DNA from: Planococcus citri
Taxonomy: Eukaryota; Arthropoda; Insecta; Hemiptera; Pseudococcidae
Direction: 5' to 3'
DNA: 64,000 bases
NCBI RefSeq assembly: GCF_950023065.1
Contig: NC_088679.1
Location: 53,010,001-53,074,000, forward strand
Part shown: piece after piece, positions 1 to 12,281 of the stretch
Numbering within the stretch: position 1 is the first letter of the stretch
How the letters are laid out: each line of letters opens with the position of its first letter
Made by a program: the position numbers and the translations under genes
The notes under the pieces: generated by a model
What the model saw: only the letters and a program-made list of their open reading frames with translations
The model's database searches: none
Told to the model about the DNA's origin: nothing

Positions 1-768
1 AAGTAATCATCGCTGGGAATTTGAACCAGGACAATTTTTAAAATTTGCGCATAAATTTAATCGATTGAAAAGATCACGAAGACTATTTATCCGAGTTTTC
101 AGGTGCCAAATTTCATTTTGACCATTTTCTGAGCTTCTACCAATCAATTAGGGGCAGAGAGTAAAAAATATCAGCTTTTACATAAATTTTATTAGATTGA
201 CTAATCTCTTTAAAAAATGAATTAAATTTCAATTTTTTAAAAATTCATTAAAAATTGAAAAATGAAATTTTGTACACGAAATCTGGCTTGAGGTGTATTT
301 TTGAATGATCTTTCAATTGGTCATGTGCACAATTGAAAATTTTTCCGCCAAATGAGATGGGTACCTACTACTGTACCTACCTATCTTATTAGATAGGTAA
401 TATTTGGTAAAAGTTGACAAATTGGGCTAAATTTTTGCGAATCTCACAGTGAATGCTAATATTTTGTCTACAAGATTGATTAAAACTACATAAACAATGA
501 ATTTTGATGGGCTTGCACGTAGATACTAAAATAAATTTTTTGACCATTTGCCCAAGATATTTTCTTACAATTCGTTCAATTTTCTTCATTCTTGCTCAAT
601 ATTTTCATATGCTGATAAATTAAAAATTTTAAAATTCAAGTGCCCAGTTAGTTTTGCTTCGCTGATAATCAATTTAGAATCGAAACCATTGGCTATTTTT
701 TCAGTTTTTTGTTCTCTTATTATTTAAATCTTATCTACATGGTATTTTAGAGGTGTACATTTCATCAA
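1..768. other. AT-rich stretch, no gene seen
   Basis: No convincing coding sequence. The one open frame here (389-589, minus) lacks splice sites or family features. It may be 3' sequence of the putative minus-strand gene. Confidence 0.5.
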
Positions 769-792
769 TTATTTATCGTTCTTGTCTTCCTC
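769..792 (-). CDS. possible last exon, copy B
   Basis: Minus strand: TTGTTTTGTTCCAG followed by codons EEDKNDK and a stop. Together with 926-946 this looks like a duplicated terminal exon with two alternative charged tails. Part of a roughly 45-bp diverged direct repeat (about 778-822 and 930-975). Confidence 0.28.
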   Translation of the reverse strand, partial: EEDKNDK

Positions 793-925
793 CTGGAACA
801 AAACAATATAAGATTAGGATTTAATTTTTTATTTATTTTTTAAATTTTAATTTTTAATAAAAAATTACAACCTGGTACTGAAGTCCATGAAGTCATGCAA
901 ACTATATCTGTGCAATAATTTAGCA

Positions 926-946
926 CTATTCTTCTTTGTCTTCCTT
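926..946 (-). CDS. possible last exon, copy A
   Basis: Minus strand: TTTTTTGTTCCAG followed by codons KEDKEE and a stop. It is near-identical in layout to a second such pattern at 769-792. Short, and supported only by the acceptor and the parallel copy. Confidence 0.28.
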   Translation of the reverse strand, partial: KEDKEE

Positions 947-1041
947 CTGGAACAAAAAAGTATTAAGTTTAGAAAATAAGTTTGAAACTAAGTTTTATCT
1001 TATAAAAAATTAATTTGAATCTGTTAATTATAATTACCCAC

Positions 1042-1071
1042 CGGCTTTCCATCTTGATAAGTTTCGAACTT
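1042..1071 (-). CDS. possible micro-exon of an unidentified minus-strand gene
   Basis: On the minus strand TTTCGTTTCAG precedes ten codons reading KFETYQDGKP, followed by a usable donor (GTGGGT, or GTAATT four bases later). If the first donor is used, the exon is phase 0 and can join either of the two short stop-containing exons downstream. The peptide is charged. I do not recognise the gene, and upstream exons were not found. Confidence 0.3.
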
Positions 1072-1791
1072 CTGAAACGAAAAATTGACAGACAAAAAAT
1101 TCGAAAAAAATTTCAATTTGTTTGAGTTTTTCAATTTTTTAAACTCTCATCCTGACATGATTTTTCGGATTCGTAAATGTTTCGTCATTTTCAAAATGTT
1201 TTATTTTCCACAAGATATAACCTATTTTTTTTGACTTAGGAATTTTTGGTTTTTCTTAATCAATGTCACGAACGGGCGAAAGAAAAGGGGAAAAAATCAT
1301 TTCATTAATTTTGCTACCTTGTAATCAATTTTTAATTTTTGAATAGGATTTTATCCATTTGAAAAAAAAATACATGTCCAAATTCGAGAATTTGTTTATT
1401 ATAGTTGGCTTACATAAGGGGAATACATTTTTGAATTCATCTCCACAAAAATTTTGAATCGACTACAACTTTTGGAAGTCTACGGACATAAATGTGAGCC
1501 TACAACGCGATGAGTATGCAACATATTTGAAATACATGCGTACATGTTTGCGTGCACGTACATAACTAGCAGAGTCAAAGCAATTCATATTGTCAAGTTT
1601 TATTCACTTCGTACGTAGTGAAAAGTATTTTTCCAAAAAATTATCAATTTAGATTGAAATTCTCTTTTTTGTTTTATTATATTCGAAAATTGGTTTCAAG
1701 TAGACCCACATAAACTTCACTTTAAATTTATGTATTTTTCTTTCGATAAAAACTTACAAGAATCTTAAAGGATCCAAAAATCAAAAACCAT

Positions 1792-1797
1792 TATAAA
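1792..1797 (+). promoter_or_regulatory. possible TATA box of the Gln-rich gene
   Basis: TATAAA lies 44 bases before the proposed start codon at 1836. TATA boxes usually lie about 30 bases before the transcription start, which would leave a very short 5' leader. The surroundings are AT-rich, so a chance match is quite possible. Confidence 0.25.
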
Positions 1798-1835
1798 AAA
1801 TCAATTGTATGTATTTAGCTTTTGAAAATTCTCCA

Positions 1836-1856
1836 ATGCTCATGTATATAAATTTC
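1836..1856 (+). CDS. proposed first coding exon (signal peptide start)
   Basis: An ATG at 1836 (or the in-frame ATG at 1842) gives seven codons ending TTC, followed by GTAACT as donor. The splice is phase 0 and joins exactly to the frame that begins at the acceptor before 1951, over a 94-base intron. The joined N-terminus is a convincing signal peptide. The donor is not ideal; a stronger GTAAGA at about 1882 gives the wrong phase. A more distant first exon outside the window remains possible. Confidence 0.5.
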
Positions 1857-4800
1857 GTAACTATCCAAGATATACACTGTTGTAAGACCATCACGAGCGA
1901 CTTTAACGAGATGAAATAATAAAAAAAATCTTTTTTTTGTATGCTTACAGGTTTTAGTATTATTTGTGGCTACAAGCGATGTTCTTTGTGAGAAAAACAC
2001 GACTGACGAACGCGTGAAGCGAAACAACAACGAATTCCACGCACACCCTGTACAAAGCAGAAAAGCAAACGATGTGAAAGCATTTTCGCCGCCATCGCTC
2101 AATAAATTACAACCACCTAGTCCAACTAGTCAAGTTAGGCCTCATACACGTTCGAAACCAATTCATGTTCCTCCTTACGCAGTGAAAATGGAACCTTTGG
2201 TGCAGTACTCCCAGAGAGATCCGCTCTATCACGATAAAGAAGTACAATTCAATATCACCTCGATTAGTGAAAAACACTCCAAAGAGGATACGTTCGCAGA
2301 GTCGACGAATAATTTTGTCGATTACTCTCCTCATTATGGTACGCCTAATTTCGATCACGGGTATCCTCCACATCATTATTACAAAGAACCAGAACCGATA
2401 ATTGAAATTATCATCAAAGAATCAAACGAATCGTTACCAGCGCCACCACCGGTGACCACATTACCAACGCCTAAACCATCGAAAGAACCTATTCAAGTGT
2501 TCTACGTGAAATACAAGAAAAATCCCACAGCTCAGTATGGTAAAGATGAGGTCATCTATGAAGAACCTATTCCCGCGTTGACTCCTGTTTCTACAGATAT
2601 TGTAGAAAGCCATCCAACGGAGGCAACCTATCCTACAGCGCCATACACGAACCCTCCCCCACCAAGTACCACCCTAAGGACCATTATAAGACCGGATTCG
2701 GAAATTTACCACGGTACCGGATTAAAAGTGACATTTGGTAAACACGATGAAGGAATTTCCAGTTACGAGCACAGATCGATCGAAGCTCAGAAACGAGATT
2801 CCATTGATACACCAGAAACCTCAGATTTCAAGCCATCCAGTGTAGATCCTGAGCCACCTCAAACACCAACTAAACATTTACTCGAACAGAGGCAAAGTCA
2901 AAATGATTTTGTGAGATTTGTGAACAGTAATCCTGAACCACCTCAAAGTCATTCTCAACCAAGGCCCAATTCTCCTCATAATATTGGTTTACCTTTGCAA
3001 TTCGAAGATGGATCTTATGAAAAACCTCCGCCACCAACTTTCAACACAAATGCTAATCATCCTCAGCAAAGGAACGTCTTCCCTTCACAAATACCATTCC
3101 GTCCTCAGCATACCATAAACTTCCCAACACAGAATAATGAATTTACTCCATTCCAACATCCGGGAAATAATCTTCAAAATACCAAACAACATTCGGAATT
3201 GAGTCAACCTCCGTTCCAACATAATGCTAATGGCAAACCATCTCCTCAGAATCCAGAATTCACTCCCGAAGTTCGTCAAACTCATTTCCAGCATCCGATC
3301 AATGTCCCTCAAGCTAAAGTATATCCGCGTATTACTCATACTCAAGCCATCTTACCCCAAACACCATTCTCTCAAGGCTCTCCTTTCGCTCCTCAATTCC
3401 CTGGTCAAGAGTCATCATTTGGTGGAAACAAACATGGCTTTTCAGCTTCCAATGATGTGACTCGTTTACAGCTTCAAAAGCAAAACGACCCAAATAAGCA
3501 TAATTCGGCAATCCCATTCAGTTCACAAATTCAACACCATCAACAAATACCATTCAGAGGCGATTTCTCTCAATTCCAAAATCAAAAAATCCAATTCCAA
3601 CAACCGTTGCTGCACCAAACACCTCTACATTTGCAGCAACAACCTCAACATTTACAACCCCAACCACAACATACACAACTTCAGCAACAACACATTCAAC
3701 CTCAACCACAGCCTCAACACTCGCAATCTCAGCAACAGCACATTCAACCTCAATCACAACATACTCAATTGCAACCACAACTAGCCCAACCCCAGGCACA
3801 ACACAGCTCTTTGCAGCAGCAGCAACAACAGCAGCAGCAGCAACAGCACGCTCAACTATCACAACACACCCATCTTCAACCTCAACACATCCAGTTCCAA
3901 CAGCAACATGCTCAGCTTCAATTACAACACTCTCCAGCCCAATCTCAACACCCTCAAAGTCACTCTCATCAAAATCAATCACCACCATCCCATCAACCCC
4001 TATCACTCCCACCTTCATATGCTCAAGAAAAACCTTTAATCGATCGACCAAAATACTACGATAAACAGAAGCCTCAAACTAATCAAAAACCAGTTCTACA
4101 ACGAAAACCTCTCGATAGTGAAAAATACCAAACATTAGATTATCTGAACCAGTTGCAAACGGAGAAACCTTTCTCACAAAGGAAACCTATCGACAGTGAA
4201 AAATTCCAATCTCAAGATTACCTCAACCAGTTGCAAACTGAGAAACCTCTTCTGCAACGAAAACCTATCGATACTGAGAAATTCCAACTGCAAGATTATT
4301 TCAACCAGTTCCAAACTGAAAGAACAGAAAGCAAACCTCAACAATCTGTTGCACAACCAAACTATAAAGAAGTAGTATCTGCAAATAGACCAAGACAGCC
4401 TCAAAAATCAACTCAAACCCAGCAAAGTACCAAGAACAAAAACGAATCTCCTCAATTCCAAGATGGTCAAATATATCAATCGATATCTCAATCTGAAGAA
4501 CATCAAATTTTAAATCAAATCGAACAATACAATTCTAATACACAACAGAAACCAACTCAAAATCAAAACATTCAATACATAAGCTCTCCTCAGGAAACTT
4601 TCAATTTCAACAAACCACCAAAACAATCATTCGAACAATTCACTGTGTACACGACTCCAAAACCAGCGACAAAAAAAGAAAAGGCAAATGTTACCTATAC
4701 AGTTGTAACAAAACCAACAGTCAATAAAAAAGAGAAAAATGATACGAAAAATCTACCAGCTGCATTGGCAGCATTACCAGCCGAAGTACCAGATGATTTA

Positions 4801-6003
4801 AGGGAGCAACTATTATCATCTGGTATTTTAAGTAATGCTGATATTCAAATTTTAGATTACGATAAAGTCGGAGATATTCCAATTGAGAGTTTACCTCCAG
4901 AAGCATTGGAAAACTTATACGGAGCCGGTAGCGCTCCTGTGCCATCTTTCGCATTTCCAAATACAACTAAATCTGTGGAGATGAAAGTTGTAAGGTATAA
5001 TTCTACTGATCCAAATATTCAGTCCTCGTATGTGCAAGAGGATTCGACTGAAGTTGATCCAGTAGTGTTGAACGATTCTTCGTATAATCGTTACTTACCA
5101 CTGAAAGTTAAAGGATCTCAATTTCCTATACCAGATAGTCCATTACTAAAAAATAAGAAAATAACGAGCGTTGTTGTGCTGGCGCCAGTTGACTATGATT
5201 ACGTTCAACAACAAGAACAAAGAAAGGGTAAAAGTGTTCCTCAAGTACATGGTGTTCGTTTCATTTCAGGAGAGAGTCTGAGAACGTTGGTGAAAAGTCC
5301 AACGACAGATAACTTCTTGAATTGGATTGAAAAAGAGAAGGAAACTCCACCTCATAAACAGTCTGTCATCCTATTAGTAACCAAGTGAGTTCATATTTTC
5401 ATTCAATACCTACTTTACTTACTGTCTCATATGCATATTGCATATCCCTCCCTACATCATCCATGGTGTCAACTGTACCCAAGTTCTTCTACGTAGTTGG
5501 CAGGGACCTAATTCTTTATTTCTCGATCAATATCTATGATGTTAGTATTTTATAATTTTCAAAATCACTATTGTTGCTTCAAAAACATCTTTCTTAACTT
5601 AGCCTCTGATCTGCTCCTTATAATTCAGATGTATGCAAATATATCAACATAGTTATTTATCTACGAGTATATTTTTAAAAATATGTGAAATTTCATAGTA
5701 ATCGTTGCTAACCACGCTAACTAATTTTTAATTTTTAATTTTAGTTCAACTAACGATGACCCAACGGAGAGAACTGATAAAGAAATCTTCATGTACGATA
5801 TTCCTACCGGCGAAATTAGTAAATTAGAAGGAGAACTGAGTTCAGCATTTGTAAATGTAGCAGAATCAAACGCAGAAAGTGAAGATTTAGATAATCTTTC
5901 AGAAAACTCAGACGGAAGTACCCCTGTTTCCAAAATGACGTCTATTCCAGTATATGGAACAATGTCAGAACAATTTAAAACAAAATCAAGACCATCTTCG
6001 TAA
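1836..6003 (+). CDS. secreted Gln/Pro/His-rich extracellular protein, three exons
   Basis: Joined exons 1836-1856, 1951-5384 and 5745-6003 give about 1,237 residues. Seen: exon 2 opens directly in a hydrophobic stretch (VLVLFVATSDVLC), and the small exon 1 supplies MLMYINF, together making a good signal peptide. Residues 30-530 are Pro-rich and low in complexity. Residues about 530-694 are a Gln/His/Pro tract with an 11-Gln run. Residues 720-797 are three tandem 26-residue repeats. From about residue 940 the sequence becomes complex and acidic (LPAALAALPAEVPDDLREQL), which looks like a conserved domain. Only a few cysteines occur. Known: such composition is typical of insect extracellular or cuticle-associated proteins. 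Inferred: a secreted structural or matrix protein. I do not recognise the family and give no symbol. A poly(A) signal follows at 6263. The next gene, the CUB gene, is convergent and far away. Confidence 0.85.
1951..5384 (+). CDS. large exon 2 of the Gln-rich secreted protein
   Basis: The exon follows an acceptor (pyrimidine-rich tract, then TTACAG) and stays open for more than 3.4 kb to the donor at ACCAA|GTGAGT. A start inside it is not needed: the frame is open right back to the acceptor, so the apparent start near 1966 is only an internal GTG. Codon use is regular with a mix of CAA and CAG for Gln, unlike the AT-rich surroundings. The tail of the exon holds the best conserved-looking region (residues about 940-1150). 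Confidence 0.88.
3523..4010 (+). repeat. Gln/His-rich low-complexity coding tract
   Basis: Coding repeat within exon 2: short units of the type Q-P-Q-H-x-Q-L-Q recur without a strict period, with 11 consecutive Gln codons (mixed CAG and CAA) near 3813-3845. Mixed codons suggest an old, partly stabilised repeat instead of a fresh slippage expansion. His alternates with Gln through much of the tract. Confidence 0.85.
4087..4320 (+). repeat. three tandem 26-residue (78-bp) coding repeats
   Basis: Three in-frame copies at 4087-4164, 4165-4242 and 4243-4320. The conserved frame is K-P-x-x-Q-R-K-P-[LI]-D-[ST]-E-K-[YF]-Q-x-x-D-Y-[LF]-N-Q-[LF]-Q-T-E. Differences between copies are mostly conservative (Leu/Ile, Ser/Thr, Tyr/Phe), suggesting purifying selection on the unit after duplication. 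Confidence 0.9.
5745..6003 (+). CDS. last exon of the Gln-rich secreted protein
   Basis: It follows the acceptor AATTTTAG and completes the AA|T codon left open by exon 2, continuing the frame for 85 codons to TAA at 6001. The peptide is acidic and Ser-rich (it contains EIFMYDIPTGEISKLEGEL) and ends KTKSRPSS. The intron of 360 bases (5385-5744) has GT..AG ends and no visible features. Confidence 0.83.
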
Positions 6004-6262
6004 TGAGCTAGTTGATTTTTTTTCTTTTTCTTTTTTTTTCCTTGTAAAAATGTATAGAAAATTACCTTTCTCCATGTGATAATTTCTTGTAAATATGATT
6101 TTTTTTATCCTAACTATTTGAAATGCCTATTTAAGTTGAATTTTTACAGTATGTATTATTTGTCGTAATTGTTTAAATTGTGATTCGCAGTTCGAATGTC
6201 ATTACAAAAAAAAAATGATATTTGTTGCAATTGTATGTTTTAATTTATAATTTTAGGAGTTG

Positions 6263-6268
6263 AATAAA
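6263..6268 (+). terminator. poly(A) signal AATAAA
   Basis: AATAAA 260 bases after the stop codon of the Gln-rich gene, in a 3' region with T-rich runs. Position and orientation fit the end of that transcript. Confidence 0.6.
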
Positions 6269-6879
6269 TTTTGCAAGTTCAAGAATTGGAAAAAATACCG
6301 GACTTGAGATATTTATTTATATAATTTTTTTTCCTTAAAAATTGATAGGTACCTACCTATAGGTGTATCAAAATATTTTCTTGAGGTGAGAAAATTTTTT
6401 ACTGTTTTTACTTATACCTACACAACAACATACCAGCTACCAACATGTATTGTATGGCCTAAGTACTACATACATATACAGGCATTTGTTCTATTTTTTA
6501 TTTTTATTAAATTAAAATAAGAGTAAGACTGTATTTTTTTTTTTTACTCTAAATGAAAAAATATTCACATGTGACATGTACCAGAGGCGAATCTCAAATT
6601 TTATGTTAAATTTTGAATTATTATTTTTTTACATGAAACAACGATTACAAAAAATTAGATTGTGTGTTTGTTTTTTTGTTTTGAATTTCAGCCAATGAAA
6701 ATGCACGATCTTCATACTCAAAATGCTGTCAAAAATTGTTTTGTACTTACCCATTGAGTGGTGGTTGATTAAACTAAAAAATATTTGTTGACAAAAATTG
6801 CTTTGGATTCAACTTTATAAATAAAAGGCAGAAAACTTAAGGTGTAAAAGTGAGCAATTGCAGTTGTGAAAAAAAATGC

Positions 6880-7620
6880 CACTTGAATCTGCCCAAGAAG
6901 TCGCCACTGGTAGGCAAACATGAAATTTCAATGTTTTAGTGACTTCTTGGTGACTGATGCACCAAAACTCACAATCATTCACGAAAAGTCACCAGGTTCA
7001 AAATCGATCACAAATACGAGCATTGCTAGATGAGTCTGTCGCCAGAAGTCACCAGATGGCCAAATATGAATTTTCTATGTTTTGATGTATTCTTGATGAC
7101 CGATTCACCAGAGCTCACCAAGATTACCCAAAAATTACCAAGTTCAAAATCGATCACAAATGCGATCACTGCTTGGTGAATCTGTTACCAAGGAGTCTCC
7201 ATTCACCAAGAAGTCACCAGACATTCGAAAAAAAAATCAAAAACTCACATTATGACTTTCGGCGAATCTTTCATCAGAAGTCATCAGAATTCACCAAATA
7301 ATTACCAGACATTCAAAAAAAATTTCTAGGATTATGAGGACATTTTGGTGGGGTTTTCACTAACAATTCGCCATAAAAAAGATGAAAAAGCCACTTGGTG
7401 ATTTTTGGTAAATCTGTCACCAAGAAGTCACCAGAATTTCCAAGGAGTCGCCGGACATTCGAAAAAAATTTCAAGGGCTGTGAGGACATTCTGGTAGTTT
7501 ATTCACCAATCACCAACAATTCGCCATAAAAAAGATAAAAAACCCACTTTGGTGACTACTGGTGAATCTTTTACCAAGAAGTCACCGGGATTCACCAAAG
7601 GGGTCACCACGTAGGTTTTT
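6880..7620. repeat. degenerate tandem repeats built on CACCAAGAAGTCACCAGA
   Basis: Phrases such as AAGAAGTCACCAGA, GACATTCGAAAAAAATTTC and AACAATTCGCCATAAAAAAG recur. The last roughly 400 bases contain about two and a half copies of a unit near 180 bp, and the first part contains shorter diverged versions. No reading frame is preserved. Confidence 0.75.
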
Positions 7621-10600
7621 GTTATTTTTTGATGAATTGAGGGTGAATTAATTTCCAAAGTGTATCTATTGTACTTGCAGAATTTTTTTTTACCGTTTGG
7701 TTTCTTCCTAGTTCCTGGTGAGTGATACATACTTACATCAATTTTCGAAAATATTGAAATAATAACGCTGCTATGGCACAAATACATAATATATACGTAC
7801 CTTCTATTTAAAATACATAGTATAAAACATTTCACTGGCTTTTTTTCTAAACTCAATTTTTTGCTAGGTACCTAATACCTATAGTACCTACCTACAAATT
7901 GTTGTTTCCATAGATTCTGTAGCGCCATCTGTTGAAAATTCAATCAATTGTGATGATTCATAACTAGCCAGGTATTGAAATCACGTATTTATGCCAGCTG
8001 AAGTTGACAGCGACCTCTTACTTTGTCTGCAGAACTAGACATTTTTCACTTTCGCTAAAAGATAACGTTGCTTAATATTGTATTGAAAATTTACAGATAA
8101 TTTACGTCGTGAAAGGTGAAGAGGAGACAAAAAATGTTGGCAAAAGTTTCAGGTTTTTTCTCGAAGTTTTATAAAATATCGCTTTAATACTTTCGTAAGA
8201 ATTGACATTCGGTTATTGCTGCGAGGGTGAAATGAGATGACAATTTTTTATCAAAAAAATCATGATTGAAGAGTAAAAATTGTTATTTGTCAGCAGTGCA
8301 TTTTTAAGGTCAAGAGGAGATTTGGTTATTGCCTCCTTCGTGCCTCTTTATATTTGACTCTCATTATTTTCAATTTTAAGACCAAGGTAAAAAAAAATTG
8401 TAATTTTCAAATTCAGGACAAAATTTCAATCCATTTTTTCAAAAAAATTTTTTTGTTGATAATATGTGGAAATTCGTCAAAAATTTCAGTATTGCTTTGA
8501 AAATTACAATGTGGTGCCCAGAAATTTCAGCCTGCGAGCCGAAGAGCAAATTATCGTTTGGTATAACTATAGGTATTTTAAAATTTAACGCCTAATTTTA
8601 ATTCATTTAGATGATGAAATACTGAAAATTTTTCAAAAAAATGCTTATTTTTATTTTAGAGCAAAAAGTGTTAGTTTTGGGACCAAATGTTTGAGGTGAG
8701 AGAACTTTTCCTTTCATCACTTCGTTTGGGGTTTTCACTGCCCTCCGCATTAAGTTAAGAAATGAGTACTCGTATTCCCAAGCCCTGCACAAATTTTAGC
8801 TGTCCCTCAAAAAAAATTTGCAGGTTGATTAGGTACATATCTAGGTACCTATATTTTCCCTTTCGACTTGAAGTGTGGTCGATTATTGTACCGGCATAAA
8901 CGCTATCCTTGTTCTTCACCTTTCCTCATTGTTCAACACGATGGAACAACTTGTACTTGTACTACCATAGAAAAGAATGAACATAGTTCTTCGGTCGAGA
9001 AACAAATCCTTTCAGAAATCGTTTTCGTTTATAACTTGTAAAAACGTAAAAAAAAAAGAAAAGCAAACTATACGTCGGGCTAGTGCAAATGTTTGAAATT
9101 CACCGACTTTATAAACAGTAGGCGTTTTACAACAATGGTGATAACTTTTGTGTGTTTTTTCCACTATTTTTAATGTTCGTTGCAACATATATACAAATCT
9201 CACCCTTTTGGAAACAGTTTCGTATCACATCAGTATTCTAAAAATGTCGTCTAGAGGGCACTTGTAAGAAACACGAGCTGATATCTGTTACGAGAGCATG
9301 TATTGCGGTTGTACCACGTACATAAAGTATACAAAATGTACGAGTATCTGTGATCAGATTTTCAAAGATTTGTTAATTTAATTGGTTAAAAAAATCGTAC
9401 CTCGTAAAAAACTCTTCTCTGTGCTCTAATTGGATAATTTACGATCATATACGCGAATGTTTTTGATTTTTCATCCGACTATCTAGGCAATGTGTAAGCA
9501 TAAACTAAAATTGAAGCATATCAAAGTATCATGAGGGGAGAATTGATTTTACGAGAAATCTGTAATACGTTTATAATGTGTGGGGCGTTACTAAAATGAA
9601 AACAAATGGATAGTCATTAATTTGGGTGTTAAACCATTACAGTGTTTATAAGGATTATATTATCAAAATGGCAGAATTTGCCAGCTGTGCGACAAAAAAC
9701 ATTAACGTTCGTTGTTCGCAATATATCTTAAAACAAATATCTACGATTCTCTAATTGTTTATAAGTTACGAATTTCTGCTTAAATGTGACATAAAATGGG
9801 TATTTGATTCGCCATTAATTCGTAGTTTACTATACGTATCATTACGATTATTTGCAAAATAACCACTTCTATTTCTAATAACTAATAAGCAACGCGAATT
9901 CTAAAGTTCGATTGTAAATTTATCTTTTTGTGGTCTTAATAAGTTTATTTAGGTAATGTAGAACTCGTAATAATTGTATATAGAATAGACCCATGTAAAT
10001 ACTTGTTTTTTTTTCTTCGCAAAGTAGCCCTATTCATCCAAATAAACGACTAGGTAATTTGACCAAAGTAAATGTTATAATTTACTTATAGTAACCGTCA
10101 CTAATGATGATAATAAATGGTCAGTGGTCAATGACCAGATACTTATTTTCTCACACTTTTTCGAAACCTAATCCCATCCCATCCCTTTCTTTAGGGTCTA
10201 TCGCTTTGAAGCAACTAAGTATAGGAAGGGAATTATATGCGTGTATATAGTAGTAGATTTTTATGGGTAGGTACCGACATAGGCAGAGGCACCCATAACT
10301 TAAAGCGTTGCCTATACATTTTTCGAATAACAATTCCAATTTCGAATTCGTTCAGCGTAAGAATATCAAAATGCAATGGGAAAACTCGTGAAATATGAGA
10401 GAAATGTATTTTTCACGGTGGTACAAATTCGACTATCACATCATTCGCTGGTCTTTTTATGTAGAATAATACTATCAGACGATTTAGATAATACATATTT
10501 GGCATTTTTTTTACTGCTTTATTGGCATTTACTGGAGGTTGATGCGAGTTGAACATACTTATTACAATACTTTGTACTATGTTTTATGCATATTATATTT

Positions 10601-11200
10601 TTAGTACTGTATTCATGAATAAAATTGTAGACAAGTCAGGCTATAGTTTAGACCTACTTACTTATACTTACATATACATTATACAATGAGGTGTAAGTAA
10701 GTTTAATTTTCTTGCCTAGAATAAACAAAAACACGAAAGGACAATTTTTTCAAAAAATAAAAAACTTATAATGTGGCAGTTTTTGAAAAAAAAAACAAGA
10801 TCTTTGGCAGTTTTGTAAAAAGCAAAATTTATTTAAAATTCTGAAAAAAATGAAGACTTTTTGAAAATTTTTGAAAATTTTGACCAAAAAAACATAACTT
10901 TTTCACAATTTTAGCAACTTGAAAAAACCATAACTTTTTCATAATTTTTAGCAATTTCTGCAGCAAATCAAATTTTTTTGGAAAACATGATCTCTTCAAA
11001 TTAAACTTGAAAAAGAAGTTTTTTCAAAAAATGAAGAACTTTCCCATTCGTAAAATTTATTTGTTTATTTTTACAAAAAAAAAATTATTACAAAATGAGT
11101 AATTTTTCTAGAAATTTTTTTTGGCGGAGAATCATCTATTTTTTCGGGCAATCATTTTTTTTGGTGATCAAAATTGTATTTTTGGACGTGAATTACATTT
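7621..11200. other. intergenic AT-rich DNA
   Basis: No gene, long repeat or TIR element recognised. Frames here are short and lack supported splice sites. A GTAGCGCCATCTGTTGAAA phrase at about 7918 resembles a dispersed insect repeat fragment, but only one copy is visible in this window. Confidence 0.5.
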
Positions 11201-11204
11201 TCTT

Positions 11205-11345
11205 TCGTCGTTATATTATGAAATTGAATTGTCGTTTGTACCTATAAATTGTCGAGCTGAACCGTCGTTAACAAATTGTCGTTGAAAAATATATTTTGTC
11301 GTTCGAATGTCCTGTCGTTCAAATCACCTTTTCTGTCGTGTTAGT
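11205..11345 (+). repeat. irregular cluster of TGTCGTT motifs
   Basis: At least six TGTCG or CGTCGTT words occur in about 140 bases (for example ATTGTCGTTTG, AACCGTCGTTAAC, TTTGTCGTTCG, CCTGTCGTTCA), spaced roughly 15-25 bases apart without a fixed period. Unlike the low-CpG surroundings. Confidence 0.55.
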
Positions 11346-12281
11346 ATATTCCCTTAATAAAAGGTATGGGATTGATAATGCATTTTTAGGATCCATGATC
11401 TAGGTATGTATATAAGGGAGGAAAATAGTCAAGAATAGCGTAAGTATTTAGGATAAAATTATTCCCGATTTGAAGTTCCTAGTTACATGCTTGTCTTGTT
11501 TACTTAATTTTTTTAGCAGATTTACCAACAAAAAAAAAATTAAAACACTTAAGTTTGTCGAAGTGAATAGATAATTCTCATGATTACTTACGATGATGTT
11601 TGTTTCCGTTTAAGAAGATTTTTAAAAAAATCAATTTGAAATAAACTGATCATTTTACAAGTTGGAGATCCGTTAACTTCAATATCTCAAAATGTAGGCT
11701 ATAAATAAATAAATAGAAACAATACAATTTGAAGTAAAAAAACAGATTTTGGTTTTCAGGGTAACTACGGGTGATTTTTTTTTTTTAAATAATGTGATTA
11801 AAATAAGGTAAACAAATCTGTAACCTGGAAACAGGCATTTTTTCAAAAAAGGAAAAAAGAAAAGAAGAGAAAGAACACTTTAATTTGAAGTGAAAATTGA
11901 ACAAATTTGTCTCTAATTCCATGTTACAGATCTGCTAAATCGCCCTCATTTGATTTTTTTTAAAATTCAATATTAAAATTGATTCATATTTTGCCCCTGC
12001 AAAATATTTGTATTCACATAAAATCAAATTCTGAAATCTCACATGTGATTTTGAGTTTGATAAATTGCTTGAAAAATGCACGTTTTTAAACAGTAAAAAT
12101 GTGTATTTTGACAAACGCTGAATTGGAAACCGACGAATAACAACTTGACAGCAGAAGGAAATAATTAAAATGTGGAAGTGAGAGTTTTTTGTGGTGAAAA
12201 CTTATTTTGTAAATTTAAACTTGACATGGTACCTACGTTCCACAATACAGCAAATCTTTCGTGATATATTACTATTTTTGT

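Noticed and set aside
3554..4051. Antisense open frame of 165 codons, Val-rich
   Set aside because: It is the complement of the Gln/His codon tract of the sense gene and has no independent features.
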